From Sarcomyxa edulis (Eukaryota; Basidiomycota; Agaricomycetes; Agaricales; Mycenaceae): 64,000 nucleotides of DNA. Position numbers and translations under genes: made by a program. Positions 24,001 to 34,912 of the stretch are shown one piece after another. The first letter of the stretch is position 1, and each line of letters starts with the position of its first letter. The stretch lies in assembly GCA_009761415.1 (NCBI GenBank), contig QUOL01000003.1, forward strand, positions 2,294,001 through 2,358,000. The letters are read 5' to 3'. The notes beneath the pieces were generated by a model, which saw only the letters and a program-made list of their open reading frames with translations, was not told the origin of the DNA and searched no databases.

Positions 24001-26345
24001 AGTCAGTACATCTCGCTTGAGCCGTCTCAACATCAACGACTCAAGCTGCTCGTGCAACTCCTTGATCTTTTCTTCATGGTCGGCGTCGTTCAGATCAAAT
24101 TCGTTGGTGAGCGCGACTGGGAAAAAAGTGACAAAATGAGCATTACACACAGAGACAGACATTGGCGACTCACATTTTTCCGGCATCAAGAAGTGCATCA
24201 ACGAAAGCAACTCTGTAAACATTTTATATTTCAAAAATTCGACTCGACACAGCCAACATCGACTAAAAAAAACACGCACCTTTCACGTTGTTCTGCAGCG
24301 GGGTGCCGGTAATGAGAAGTTTCGACGCAGCCGAAAACGACCGCAGGGCCTCATATAACTGGCTTTCGGAATTTTTCAGTCGATGCGCCTGTAGGTATGG
24401 GTAGAGGGTTGTTCGTTAGTTTTAGTTCAATGTCGCATCGACTGCGCGAAGAAGGAGAAGAAGGATAACTATAAAGATCTACTCACTTCATCGACGGCAA
24501 GGACCTGCCATTTAATATCACCAAGCTCTTTAGCGTCTCTGAGTGTCAGCTCGTAGGTTGTGAGAAGCACGTTCATCTTGAGCTTCTTGTTCGAGGGGCC
24601 GAATTCGTACGAGCGAATGATCTCCCGTGCGTGGGCGGTCCCGATATATGTGATGACGTTGATGTCGGGAGACCAAGCGGCGAATTGGGTTTGCCAGGCG
24701 GTGATGGTGGAGAGGGGTACAATAACAAGGAATGGGCCGAATTGAAAGCGTTCGTGGAAGAGGTACGAAAGAAAGGCGACAGTTTGGACAGTCTGACCAA
24801 TAATCAGCACATGAAATGACTGGAACACAGATAAACCAACCTTTCCAAGACCCATTTCGTCTGCCAGGATGCCATTCTCTCCTTTACTCCAAAGGTAGGT
24901 AAGCCAGTTCAGGCCTGTGAGTTGAAAGTCCTTCAACTCGCCACCAGTAGCAACGATATAGTCTGGGTCTTTATCAATCTTCTGAAACGCAGGCCTGGCG
25001 TGCCTGGCGTAAACCGCGCTTTTGTATGGAAACTTCGCTTCGGCCTCCCGCAGCCTGTACGCCTCGATCTGTGCTTTAGCAATAGGTCGGACCTCGTCCT
25101 GCGTCTCCCATGTGCAATGCTCGTAATTGAGTCCAGTCCATTTGCAGAAATACTCGCTGCTGTCCACACCTTCACGATGTGCAACGATACGCTCCACTAT
25201 GCGATATGTTTCCCATTCTTCCTTTTCACGTTCCTTGTCGAGAAGTATGGCTTCGACGTCTTCTCTAGACAATCCAGGAGATGAGAGCCTCGATTGAAAG
25301 ACCTTGTAGGATTTAATATAGTTGTCGACTCTCTTGAGGCCTTTGAATCGCTTTAAGAACTCGTAGGTTTCGTCGGTATTGTGTAGGTGAGAAAAGTTTT
25401 TCCATTTGATGTGGAAACGCTGGACGTGAAACGGTGAATTTCAAGCGTGGGCACAAGATGAAGCTAGAACTTACAACGTTGTCAAACCACAAGTCTTCGG
25501 GATCGTCTTCTCGACCTTCATCTCTAGTATGTGTGAGTACGGCCTCGATCTCGTCCTCTTCCTTGACGTTCGGGTCGACGTAGTATGTAGCTTCGGCCTC
25601 TTCGTCCTCGAACTGGCCAAAGTCTTGTATGTCATCGATATAATTGGGCACCTTTCCACCCCGACTGGACACGCGGATCTCGTCGCCAGAAGATCTACTC
25701 TTCTTCTTCTTTTTGGATCGAGAACCATATTCCGAATCGGAGTCGGACGTGGAGGCGTGCCGTGCCGGAGCTGCGAGAGTCAATATGAGATTGAATGTGC
25801 GCACACGAGGTCCTACAGAGACGACTACCTTTAGGTCTGACTGCGGAGGACGAGGACGATGGTTGCTTCTTCTTTTTCTTCTTCTGAACCTTCTTCCGTC
25901 CGTATTCTTCATCGGCATAGGTGCCGTCGTCTTCGTCTTCATCATCGGCGGCGTCAACATCATCGTGGTCTTCATAACCCTGGGTAGCCTTGTCAGACGA
26001 CGACAAGCAAGCCGATCAAGGTAAAGCTACGCACCGAATCTTCCGCACCCTGGAAACATAGTACATGTTAGATTAGGGCAATGTCTTGGATAACTAAAAG
26101 GTACATACCGAGTCTCTATAAGATGACGGACCAGCAATGGGGGCTACGCGATGTACTGATGTGGTGTCATCGTCGACGGACTCACCATCTGCGTCGACAT
26201 CGTGCTCCCTGTTGAGCTCGTCGGCAGAATCGACTTGCATGTTGTCGATGTCGCTGTCGTCGTCGTCGTCGCTATCATAGTTGAGACCAAGGGGTGCGTT
26301 ATGTATTGGGGGAGAATGAGACATATTTACGTCGGAGTCATGCAT
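21011..26345 (-). CDS. CHD1: CHD1-type ATP-dependent chromatin remodeller
   Basis: CHD1 slides and spaces nucleosomes in transcribed genes. The N-terminus (start complement 26343-26345) is acidic, then basic ([11 protein letters not shown]). Two chromodomains follow: [20 protein letters not shown], and [13 protein letters not shown] with [17 protein letters not shown]. The SNF2 ATPase has [14 protein letters not shown], Walker A DEMGLGKT (split by an intron before the T), [12 protein letters not shown] and the GTPLQNN block. The helicase C domain has [54 protein letters not shown]. Downstream is a SANT/SLIDE-like part ([18 protein letters not shown]) and a C-terminal helical CHD1 domain near [18 protein letters not shown]. 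The tail is basic. The domain set is complete. Splice sites between 22850 and 23160 and in the acidic N-terminus are approximate. Confidence 0.95.
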
Positions 26346-28198
26346 GGACGATGTCGAGAGGATAAGTTGAAGATGAGGGGATGATGGAGGGGATGTTGAT
26401 GGTTGGGAGGAAGGAGGAAGAAGACGGGAAAGGATTGAGCGTCCGATGTGTGTGAATTCTGCTCATCGCTACGGACAACGCCGAGCCACAGGTGGAACAG
26501 TCCGTCACTGTTTGTGACGATTCTTTGCCGGCGTGCATCAATAAAATATTCTTTTTTATTTCCCTTGCTCGGTTCCCAGACTGCCTACTAAAAACCCTTC
26601 AAACTGCCCTCTATCAAGCCGTCCGTTCTCCGGGTCTTTCCCACCAATGTTGTACGAATGTAGTTCATCTTGACTGATAGCGCTCGATGCCGTGACCGCG
26701 TGTGACGCCGTTGCCTGGACCGTGTCTAGCCTTGAGACGACCCTTTTGACGTCGAGAATACGACTTGGCTCATCAACCCCAAGTGATTCGACGTGCCCAA
26801 CTGATTCGACGTGCCCAATTGATTCGACGTTGAGCCAACGCTGATTTGAACGCTGATTTGACGTGGATTCGGCGTTGATTCGACCGCTGATTCGCACAGC
26901 ACATCGATCATGTGTGCCGTTCTCGTCGTAGTTACGCCTCGCCTCATCGACGTGTGTGAAATCCGCAGTCATCACTCCATTCCAAGCCTTGCCTTGAGGT
27001 CTTATCGAGGTCTTATCGTCTTCGCTCCCACTTATCGCACGGTTGGGACTAACAAGATTATCTTATTCGAGCTCACCGTGGCCGACGATGCCGGCGATAG
27101 CTGGGTCTAAATTTTTTTTCTTTTTTGCGCCATCGCAAGGAGAAACTACGGTCGATGCATGTGCTCCATCGCATCGAGACAACCCAGCGGATATCGCCAT
27201 CTATGCCGTCAATCCATCTCGAACTTTCTCGGACTAACCTTGCTGTTCTCTTCCCCAGCGGCGCCATTAGAACCTTGTTCTACCTTCGGTGGATACTCAC
27301 CGGAACTCCCTATTACCTACGACCTGGGACCGGCGCCGGGGAGAACAAGCTAGCTTCCATACATGGGTCAGCGGCGAGCACCGGTGAGCCATCACACCTC
27401 CTTGATTTCCACTCGACTGTTGCTTGACAAATCTGAACTCGACGAACATGGTTAGATACAGTGCGAGAAGCGGACCTGCCCAGCCTCCGTGTTCGTCGAG
27501 CTGAAGCTCCAACTCGATTCACCATCGTGCACCTTGGAACCCTCACAATCTTCCCAGGCATCCATCAAATGTAGATATCCCCAAGGAGCGTCCAAAGATT
27601 GCAACCAGCGTCCTTCACTGACAGCTGGCGTCGATGATTCGACTCGAGGCATAACCCTATGTGGTGCACCACTCCTCAACCCCTGCACAGGTCTCGGGTA
27701 AAATCTACTCCCAGGTGTGCTCTCATTCTCCGCGCCTCCTAGAAGACAGGATAAACATCTATGGAAACTTTCAGCTAGCCATGTTTCACTACTTTAGCCA
27801 CATCACTCTACGTCGACGAGCATACCACCCCAATCCATAATTTGGTCTAATAAAAAATATAGATCTTCGAGTCGATGTCGCTCACGTGCCGATGCTCTGC
27901 AGCTCCCATCAACATTGATACTGTGTCTATTACGCGCCTGTTCTTTCTTCGTCGCCAACATCAGAACTGTTGATGCCCATGCATGGACTCCACTCGGCGT
28001 GCATAGGATCTTACCAGATCATACTGCATAGTGCCTTGCACAGGTCTATCGTGTTCTTCTTTTCCTCCGTCTCCTCGCATTGTCTTATACCAACGTCGAC
28101 GTTCACGCTGACCCCGACGTTCAAGTGGAACGCGCCTTGTAAGAAGCTATCCTCACGTCGTCGACTCGGATCCTCCCTACCCGTATACTGGTAGAATC
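26346..28198. other. Divergent intergenic region between CHD1 and copy B
   Basis: About 1.85 kb without a gene I can support. It serves as promoter for both flanking genes. Open frames on both strands here are short and overlapping. A degenerate repeat lies at 26775-26905 (listed separately), and a T-rich tract at 27110-27128. Confidence 0.5.
26775..26905. repeat. Degenerate short tandem repeat, GATTCGACG-type
   Basis: The nonamer GATTCGACG recurs as CTGATTCGACGTGCCCAA, TTGATTCGACGTT, GTTGATTCGACC and GCTGATTCGCAC, with intervening GCTGATTTGA variants. Spacing is irregular, near 10-20 bases. It lies 0.4-0.6 kb upstream of CHD1. Confidence 0.6.
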
Positions 28199-31100
28199 AT
28201 GAATAATGATGTGCGTGCAGGCTCCACATCTACAATTCTGGAGGGCCACAACTTGAAGCATGATGAAAGGTTAGGATTGGTATCTTTCCCCCAATTTGGG
28301 TGCACTAATTGATCGGGACACTAGACTTGCGGACAACGTCGTGAAACCTATGGTCTCTGCTTCTACGACGACGAGCATTGACCGCTCTTTTGCCGCTCAC
28401 GAGACGATTAGAGGTGTCCCGCCCACGGCCTTCGGTGTCAATGATGAAACAAGGATGGGGATCAACAACAGGTTGGTAGTCCCTCCCGATGATTCTCAGT
28501 CAAGACATTGGACTAACTCTGCTTCCTTCTTCAAGTGATTCATCCAACGTGGTAGCTGAACTACTTCAACAGCAGATTGGTCTGCTCCGCGAACAGCAAG
28601 CCGCGGCAGGTCAGTCTTTGACCTGTCTTCTTGAGTGTTGAAATGTTGCTTATATCATATGTTACCTAGATGATATCCGGACTCTACTACGCGAAATGAA
28701 TGACCGTGAAGCTGCAGCTGGTGCGTTGTCGCTATCGTGTCCATCTATCAACGATATCTTAGGCGTGTATCTCAAAATCAGACCTTTCTCGCAAGCCTAT
28801 TCCGCCCGTTACAGCGCAAAGCAGTAGCACCTGGAACCCTTTGCTGAACTCGACTCTAAGCCGTATCGAATTGATAATCGATCGTTGGAGAGGCAGTGTA
28901 GACGTTCTCCTAGTTTTTGTGAGTGATATCTCACAATCTAAAGATGTCTCTATTGACTTAATAGTTCAGGTTGGTCTGTTCTCCACCATCGTCACATCCT
29001 TTTTTGTGGACTCGCTGCAAAGGCTGAGCCCAAACCAAGGAGCCAGGACAAATGAACTGCTTGTCAATCTTACAGAGATTACCATCCAGCTCAGTGGTAT
29101 ACAGCACGGCTTCATATCACATCGCCAATTCCATTCGTACCAGACGCGTCAGATGTCCGCATCAACGCGTATTGGTCTCTTGCGCTTGTCATCAGTGTGC
29201 GTAATTGTTTTTCTCCTAAAATTGTTCTCTTCTGACTTCACGGCTCTTCAGATCTCCGCCGCCGCTCTCGCAGTCGCCGGCCGCGCTTTCCTCGGCACAC
29301 TCACAAAATCTACGGGAAAGCCTCACGAGCGACTGACTGACATCTCGAGACGATGGAAACAAGCTGAAGTCCTGTTGGGTCCTGCTCTGGAGACCTTACC
29401 TGCCATTCTTACTATCCCCGTCATTCTCTTCCTTGTTGGACTCTTGGAGAATGTCTTTTCTGCCGCCCTTCTATCTCATCGTATATCACGATCTATCATA
29501 ATTTGTGCATCCATCTCTGCGGCCACTATCTTTCTAGTAGGCGTGACTTTATTCTATGCTTTGATTCACGCATATCGTCATCCCGAAACGTCGCCTTTTC
29601 GTACGACACTCTCGCAGGTCATTCGCACATTCGTTGAACGCATCTCATCCCGTCCTATCCGAGCTTCGTTTCATTGGCTTGTAGCGCACTGTAGACCCCC
29701 AATCAGCATGCCTGACGCGGAATCCCAGCCCAAACTCGTTTGGTACATTGATTCCCTGCTCTATACCTTGCAGGCATCGTTCCGCCAGGTCGTCACACAT
29801 ATCAACCGTGCAATCTCCCTCCGACAGTCAGAAAGCCAGGATGAGCCACAACCTACCGAAATTGACGCCGACAAACTCAATCAAAATCTCCCTGTAGCCG
29901 ATCACACGTACCACACAACTCTCCAAGCTACCCACGATGACGATTCGCTTGACCGAGCTGCCGCTGCTCTGGCTTCCATCTGTGCAGATTCTGAGACGCG
30001 AAAACTTGTTCACCACGACATATTCATAGAGTCCTTCAGGGTTTTTTCCGTGATACTATCAGGTTTGGAAACAAAATCAATCGTTCACCTCCTATCACCT
30101 GAAGCCAGTTACCGGTGCAATCTGACCGCTGCGGAATGTATCTCGGTGCTCAACGCAAAAACCTCGTAAGTCGTGACATTCTTACTCGTTACGCATAGTC
30201 TTCACAATGTACCAGATTTTTCGATCGTCTGTGCACTGATTCAAACAGACTTGATCTTCTTCTTGCATTACTTGAGGCTGCCCGGCGGGAGTCAAGTCTC
30301 ACAAACAGTCCTGATGTTTGGTACTCTATTTTCTTTCGGCTATTCACGACCCTAGTCCACAGCGAGCGACGAAGATGGATCCCTGGGTCCTTCTCATACA
30401 TCTTTGAGATGCTCCGCTCAGGCTACGTGTACCCTTTGATCGACGACTCTCTTCGCAGTGTTCGATCCGAGGAAGAGAGAAAGATGGGGGTCATTATAAT
30501 TCAAATGACATTTTCGTGGCTACATGACGCTGTATGGAGGACGTCTTCACATAACGTACCCGCCGATATCCTTCCAGTCATCAAAAAATTGTCGGGCCAG
30601 TTTACACTCCAAGGGCTAGAGAGACCGTTAAGACCTACTGCGGTCATACCCTTGGATGCAACCGTATGTCTTTGCCTGTGGGACGGGGTACATGACAAGG
30701 TCGTCGTCAACCACGATGTGCCTGAACCAGACGAGTCCTTCATGTGCGCTGTTGTCCAGTGGATCTGGTCCATTGACACCCCAACGAACGAAGACATTGT
30801 GGCAATCATTAATATGCCCCGACCAGCTCTTTGGCCGGGACGATGGTTAGGAACAGTGTTGGAAGAACTAATCCGCATGATGGAGAGTCGGCAGACCTGG
30901 CATCAGTTCGACACTTGTGTCCTTACTGCTGTTGCACAACTCCTTTCAGACTTCACCACCGACTCCGGAAGGTTACACCTGCAATCATTACCCAGCGGCG
31001 CTCTGGGTATCATAGAGATAGTAGGCTATATCGGTTCCCATCTGGACCACCTCTACCTGCTGCGCACGCGAGATCCAGAGATGCGTTGGTCATGGTCGAC

Positions 31101-31938
31101 TGACAAACTCTATATACTCGCATCTGGCTACGCTTTCTCTGCTTTGCTCGAAATGCTTTTTACTCGATGTCAAACTCGAGCGATAGAAGAACTGTCTCTC
31201 GCCGATCTCGATGCTGCAGTTGTTCTTGTTCTTGGTCCTCGGCGGCAGGTCACTATATCTAATCTCGATGTCGCGATGTGTTGTACCTTTTGGGACGGCA
31301 AGAATATTTTCTCAAAAGAGAAAATTCGCGATAAGGCATGCCTTCAGCTTAGATCTTTCATCGCTGCTTTCATCCGTTGGCTGTGGAGCGACGACCGAAC
31401 TAGCGCTGTCGGGATACAACAACATGTTCATAAGCTCCAAAGGATTTATGAGACATTCGATTTACTACCAGGTGGCCATCCGGATAATGTACTGATTTCA
31501 CTACTTGAGATAGAACACAGCCGAACCCACACGTTAGACCAGGTATTCGTTCTGTTGAGGAAGGGCATGGGGCCATTTGCCCTCGATACACTCGATTTCA
31601 TCACTAACCGTACTCGCTCCAATCTGCAGTCACATACTCCGAATCCCCAGAATTATAGACCCTTTACAAGAACCCAGGCTGGCATCCTCATCGAGACGTA
31701 TAGAGGGCTACACTCTCCACCACTGTCCTTAGACGATGAGGAACCAATTTTGAAGTCATTCCGAACACTATGGGCGGATCTATACGGTACTTCTCACTCG
31801 CTATCCTTCTACTCTTGTACGCGACTAATTGGCTTGTCTCCAGGCTCTGCTGGCATTGGACTGAACGGAACGCTGATGGTACCTGATCCCTTTCCGGACG
31901 ATACATGCATTGTCGAGACTCCTCATAAAACAGCATAA
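28199..31938 (+). CDS. DUF6535-type membrane protein, copy B
   Basis: Paralogue of the gene at 5174. The start at 28199 gives MNNDVRAGSTSTILEG, and small exons lead to SNVVAELLQQQIGLLRE. An extra exon absent from copy A then reads DDIRTLLREMNDREAAA, followed by the shared DLSRKPIPPVTAQSSS. Membrane helices match copy A (LFSTIVTSFFVDSL; ISAAALAVAGRAF; LPAILTIPVILFLVGLLENV; IIICASISAATIFLVGV). The soluble part has the two W-x-W modules (VVQWIWSIDTPTNED; FIRWLWSDDRTSAVG), and the last exon reads GSAGIGLNGTLMVPDPFPDD. Relative to A and C, a net 4-nt deletion near 29110 shifts the frame before DASDVRINAYW. Either 29097-29143 is spliced out, which restores the frame exactly, or the following 55-nt intron is retained. 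By eye B is closer to C than to A. Confidence 0.75.
29097..29143 (+). other. Putative new 47-nt intron in copy B
   Basis: The segment starts GTATAC and ends TACCAG. In copy C the homologous 51 bases are coding. Removing the 47 bases joins QLS to DASDVRINAYW in the frame conserved in all copies, with the next intron spliced normally. The donor is acceptable but not a strong consensus. Confidence 0.5.
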
Positions 31939-32072
31939 ATGATATATCTCCAACGAGTTCAATATCTTCGTTGAAGAGACACTCCAAAGACAATGTAGTA
32001 CTATATAAATACACCATGATACAAGCAAAAAAAAGAGTGAGCAAATCTCCTGAGATCTGTACCGCACATAAG

Positions 32073-34431
32073 TCATCGCCCCGCACCCCCAACATTACTC
32101 CCGCCATGACTACGCGCATACCCATACACAGACCCAAATCCAGACCCGGGAGACGTCCCACCCACCGTAGAAGGCGGCAGCGGAACACCAGCAGCGCCAC
32201 CAAGCGATGATCTGCCAGCATCACTGCGACTACTCTTCCCAGTCGACCTAGCCCGACGACTAGGAGGCGTAGTCAAAGTATACGCATCGCTATCATCCGA
32301 CTCCGAATCCAAGTTATTGTTATGATATAACGTTGGATCTGGGATAACAGGCTGGCTCTGGACATGATGGTGTGAACCAGGTGTCTGCGCGTCTAGATCA
32401 TAATAGCCCCCGGGAACGGTGTGGCTGTTTGCTGGTCCACCGAACAGACCTAAAGGAGGGAGCAATGGGTCAACCGACGCGGATGGTGTGAATACGCTAG
32501 GGACGAAACCGGGCGGTAGACGGCCGTCGGGCAAGACTATTGGGTCGGTTGCTTGAGGAGGACTTGCAGAGGAAGGTAGCACGCTGCTGCTTTGGCTGTG
32601 CGCACGAGGCGATTGCGAATCAGTACCACGAGGAGTTCTATCGGGAAGATCAACCGGTCTATTCGCGTCCGCTGGGCTCAAGAAATCGCGTCGTCCGACG
32701 GTAGTACTGCTACTATTATTTCCCCGTGTAGTCGACGGTGGCCGAGACTGGTATATACAGACCGTCAGTTCTACATACTCATTTACTAGATTCGTGAACA
32801 TACCGGCGGTTGAATAGTGATATCAGGCACTGTATTCAGCGAAGAACTAGAGCTTCCTCTCCGTTCTTTCTTCTGCTCCGGTGGCGCATAATGAAGAGAT
32901 GAATCAGAAGAACTCAACGACGAACGACGGTATGGATCGTGCGGTGCGCGACTCTCAAGACCAGTAGGAATCACAGGCGCCGATGGAGGAGCTGGCATCG
33001 GAAGTACGATCTGCGGAACATGTGGAGGACTTCCATCCTACATCAGAATTGTATTCAGTGCATATCTACATACGAAGAGCAATTTCCTTACCATCACAGG
33101 ACCCCGATGAGACACAGGGGTCTGCCTGACCGTCTCGGGACGTGGACTTGCGTGACTACTGGCAGCTTCATGTATGACTGTCATAGGTGTCCGTCGCGCA
33201 TGTGAAGTTGAACGAGGATCATTCACCATTTCAAATTGCGAAAGAGTCGTCGAATTTGATTCCGGAGAGAACGTCCGATGATTGTGTGAATGGTGTGCAC
33301 GAGATGGGGGTGGGATAATCAGTGGTTCGTCTTCGTCGCCTTCAGGTATACCTGGGAGAGGAGGGGAAGGGGATCTGGATAGTGCAGGGCGCGTGAATTC
33401 GTGGGGAGGAGGTAGTCGGATGACAGAATCTGGACCAGTTTCTGGGATAAATCCTTCCGGTGGTATGTTGACATGATGGTGACGAGGTGACGGTGGGATA
33501 TTGTGAACGGGAGTCGGATGTATCTGACCGCCAGGTTGGACCATGTCAGGGTATGTTGGCCGCCTAGGCGTAGGAATGGGAGTAGGTGTAACGTGTGGCG
33601 GAGAGGCTGGCACAGGAGGAGATGGAGATGGAGGAAGAATCTCTATGTCTGGGGCAGATTCAGACTGATTGGTGTCGTAGTGATCGTGCTCGTATTCATA
33701 ATCGTCTGGTGTCTCGGTTTCTGTCCTGCGGCCTTCCGTTTCGTATTCATAGTAAGATTCGTTCTGCCGTCTGCGACGACGTTGGGGTGCGTACCCATCC
33801 CGCCGTGCTTGACTGTAGCCCATATTTCTTCCCCGCTCCAGACCTTCTCGTAAACCTATACGTCTTCCTTCTTCTCTCGCTAATTCCACCATCTTCTCCT
33901 CCTTCAGTTTCCGCGCAGTAGCTCGAGCCTTGGCTGCATTTTCCTCCGCCTCACAGCGCTGAGCATCGACGATCTTCAGAACGTCCTGCGCCTTGAAAAT
34001 CTCCTGCTGTGCTCGTTCTAGTTGTATCTTGTACAGTCTTTGTAATAGATTTCGTTAACAGATTATCTATAGTCGCCACGCCAGAACACTCTCACCTGAG
34101 CTCTTCCTTCACTCGCGCAGCATCTTGAACGGCTACAAGTCGAGCTAGATTGACATCCTTCAACCGCGTCAGGACCTCTATGACCTTGCCTTCTGCGTCG
34201 TCTGCTCTCTGTCTCTCGATCCTAAGTTGCTCATTGACAGTATTCAAAGCACTGCGCAAGTCGTTCAAGTCGCGTTCTGTGTGAATTAGGAGACGGAGCA
34301 GGTCTCGGGTACTCCGTTCACGGCCTTTGGAAGAATGACCTGGTTCTGACCGTTTTTTTCGCGATTCCTCTGGTTGTGGTTTCCTGGGTGGTATGGGGAG
34401 AGGAGCCAAAACATCTTCCGAGTCCATGGGT
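32073..34431 (-). CDS. Low-complexity coiled-coil protein of unknown function
   Basis: The N-terminal part reads MDSEDVLAPLPIPPRKPQPE. A helical coiled-coil region follows (LLRLLIHTERDLNDLRSALN; RIERQRADDAEGKVIEVLTR; RCEAEENAAKARATARKLKE) and then EEGRRIGLREGLERGRNMGY. The rest is Pro/Ser/His-rich and disordered (ILPPSPSPPVPASPP; RARSTGKSSRSDAGRSSLGG), ending GGSNVGGAGR. The ATG complement at 34425-34427 is a usable start. However, the frame continues upstream into a likely exon at 34511 and beyond reading PYYPALLDEYCHEKAARELT, joined by a 79-nt GT-AG intron (34432-34510), so translation may start further upstream. I recognise no family. A scaffold role is conceivable but unsupported. Confidence 0.65.
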
Positions 34432-34510
34432 CTAGAGCAAGGGTTTACAAACAACTGGAGGTGTCTCGGTGAGTACTTTGTATGAAGGGAACGTAATTAT
34501 GAGCACATAC

Positions 34511-34590
34511 CGGCTAGTCAGTTCACGCGCTGCTTTTTCGTGGCAATATTCGTCAAGAAGGGCAGGATAATATGGAACGTTGATAGAATT
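34511..34590 (-). CDS. Probable upstream exon of the 32073-34431 gene
   Basis: Read on the minus strand, this segment encodes NSINVPYYPALLDEYCHEKA, then ARELTSR. It ends at a GTATGT donor and joins the next exon in frame (ELTSR-PMDSEDV). Its left limit is unclear: an in-frame stop lies some 50 bases upstream with no ATG between, so another intron is needed. Confidence 0.4.
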
Positions 34591-34912
34591 GTACGAAATG
34601 CAGCATCTACGCCCAAAGTACTTGTATCAGCGCTGAATAAGATGGAGACAATGAGCTCGACAGTGAATTCTCGATGTGGCGGTGCAGAATCCTTTGGGCT
34701 CCGTGTTTTGCTACGGCGTGTTACAAAACGTGACACGCAACACGTGTCACGCAAATGCCGCTTACACTCTCGGTGCATTCGCCGAATTCGGCATCTTCTT
34801 CCTTGAGTCCTGCCTTGATCCTGCCTGCTTATGTTCTTGAGATATCACATCGTATAGCTGTCGAAACCATATTTAAGCAGAAACGACATGGATATGATCA
34901 CCCCAACTCAAA
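34591..34912. promoter_or_regulatory. Divergent promoter region with perfect hairpin
   Basis: About 320 bp between a minus-strand and a plus-strand gene. It contains an inverted repeat, CGTGACACG at 34729-34737 and CGTGTCACG at 34743-34751, with a 5-base loop that includes part of a CACGTG core. A TATTTAAG-like box lies about 45 bp before the O-methyltransferase start. Confidence 0.5.
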
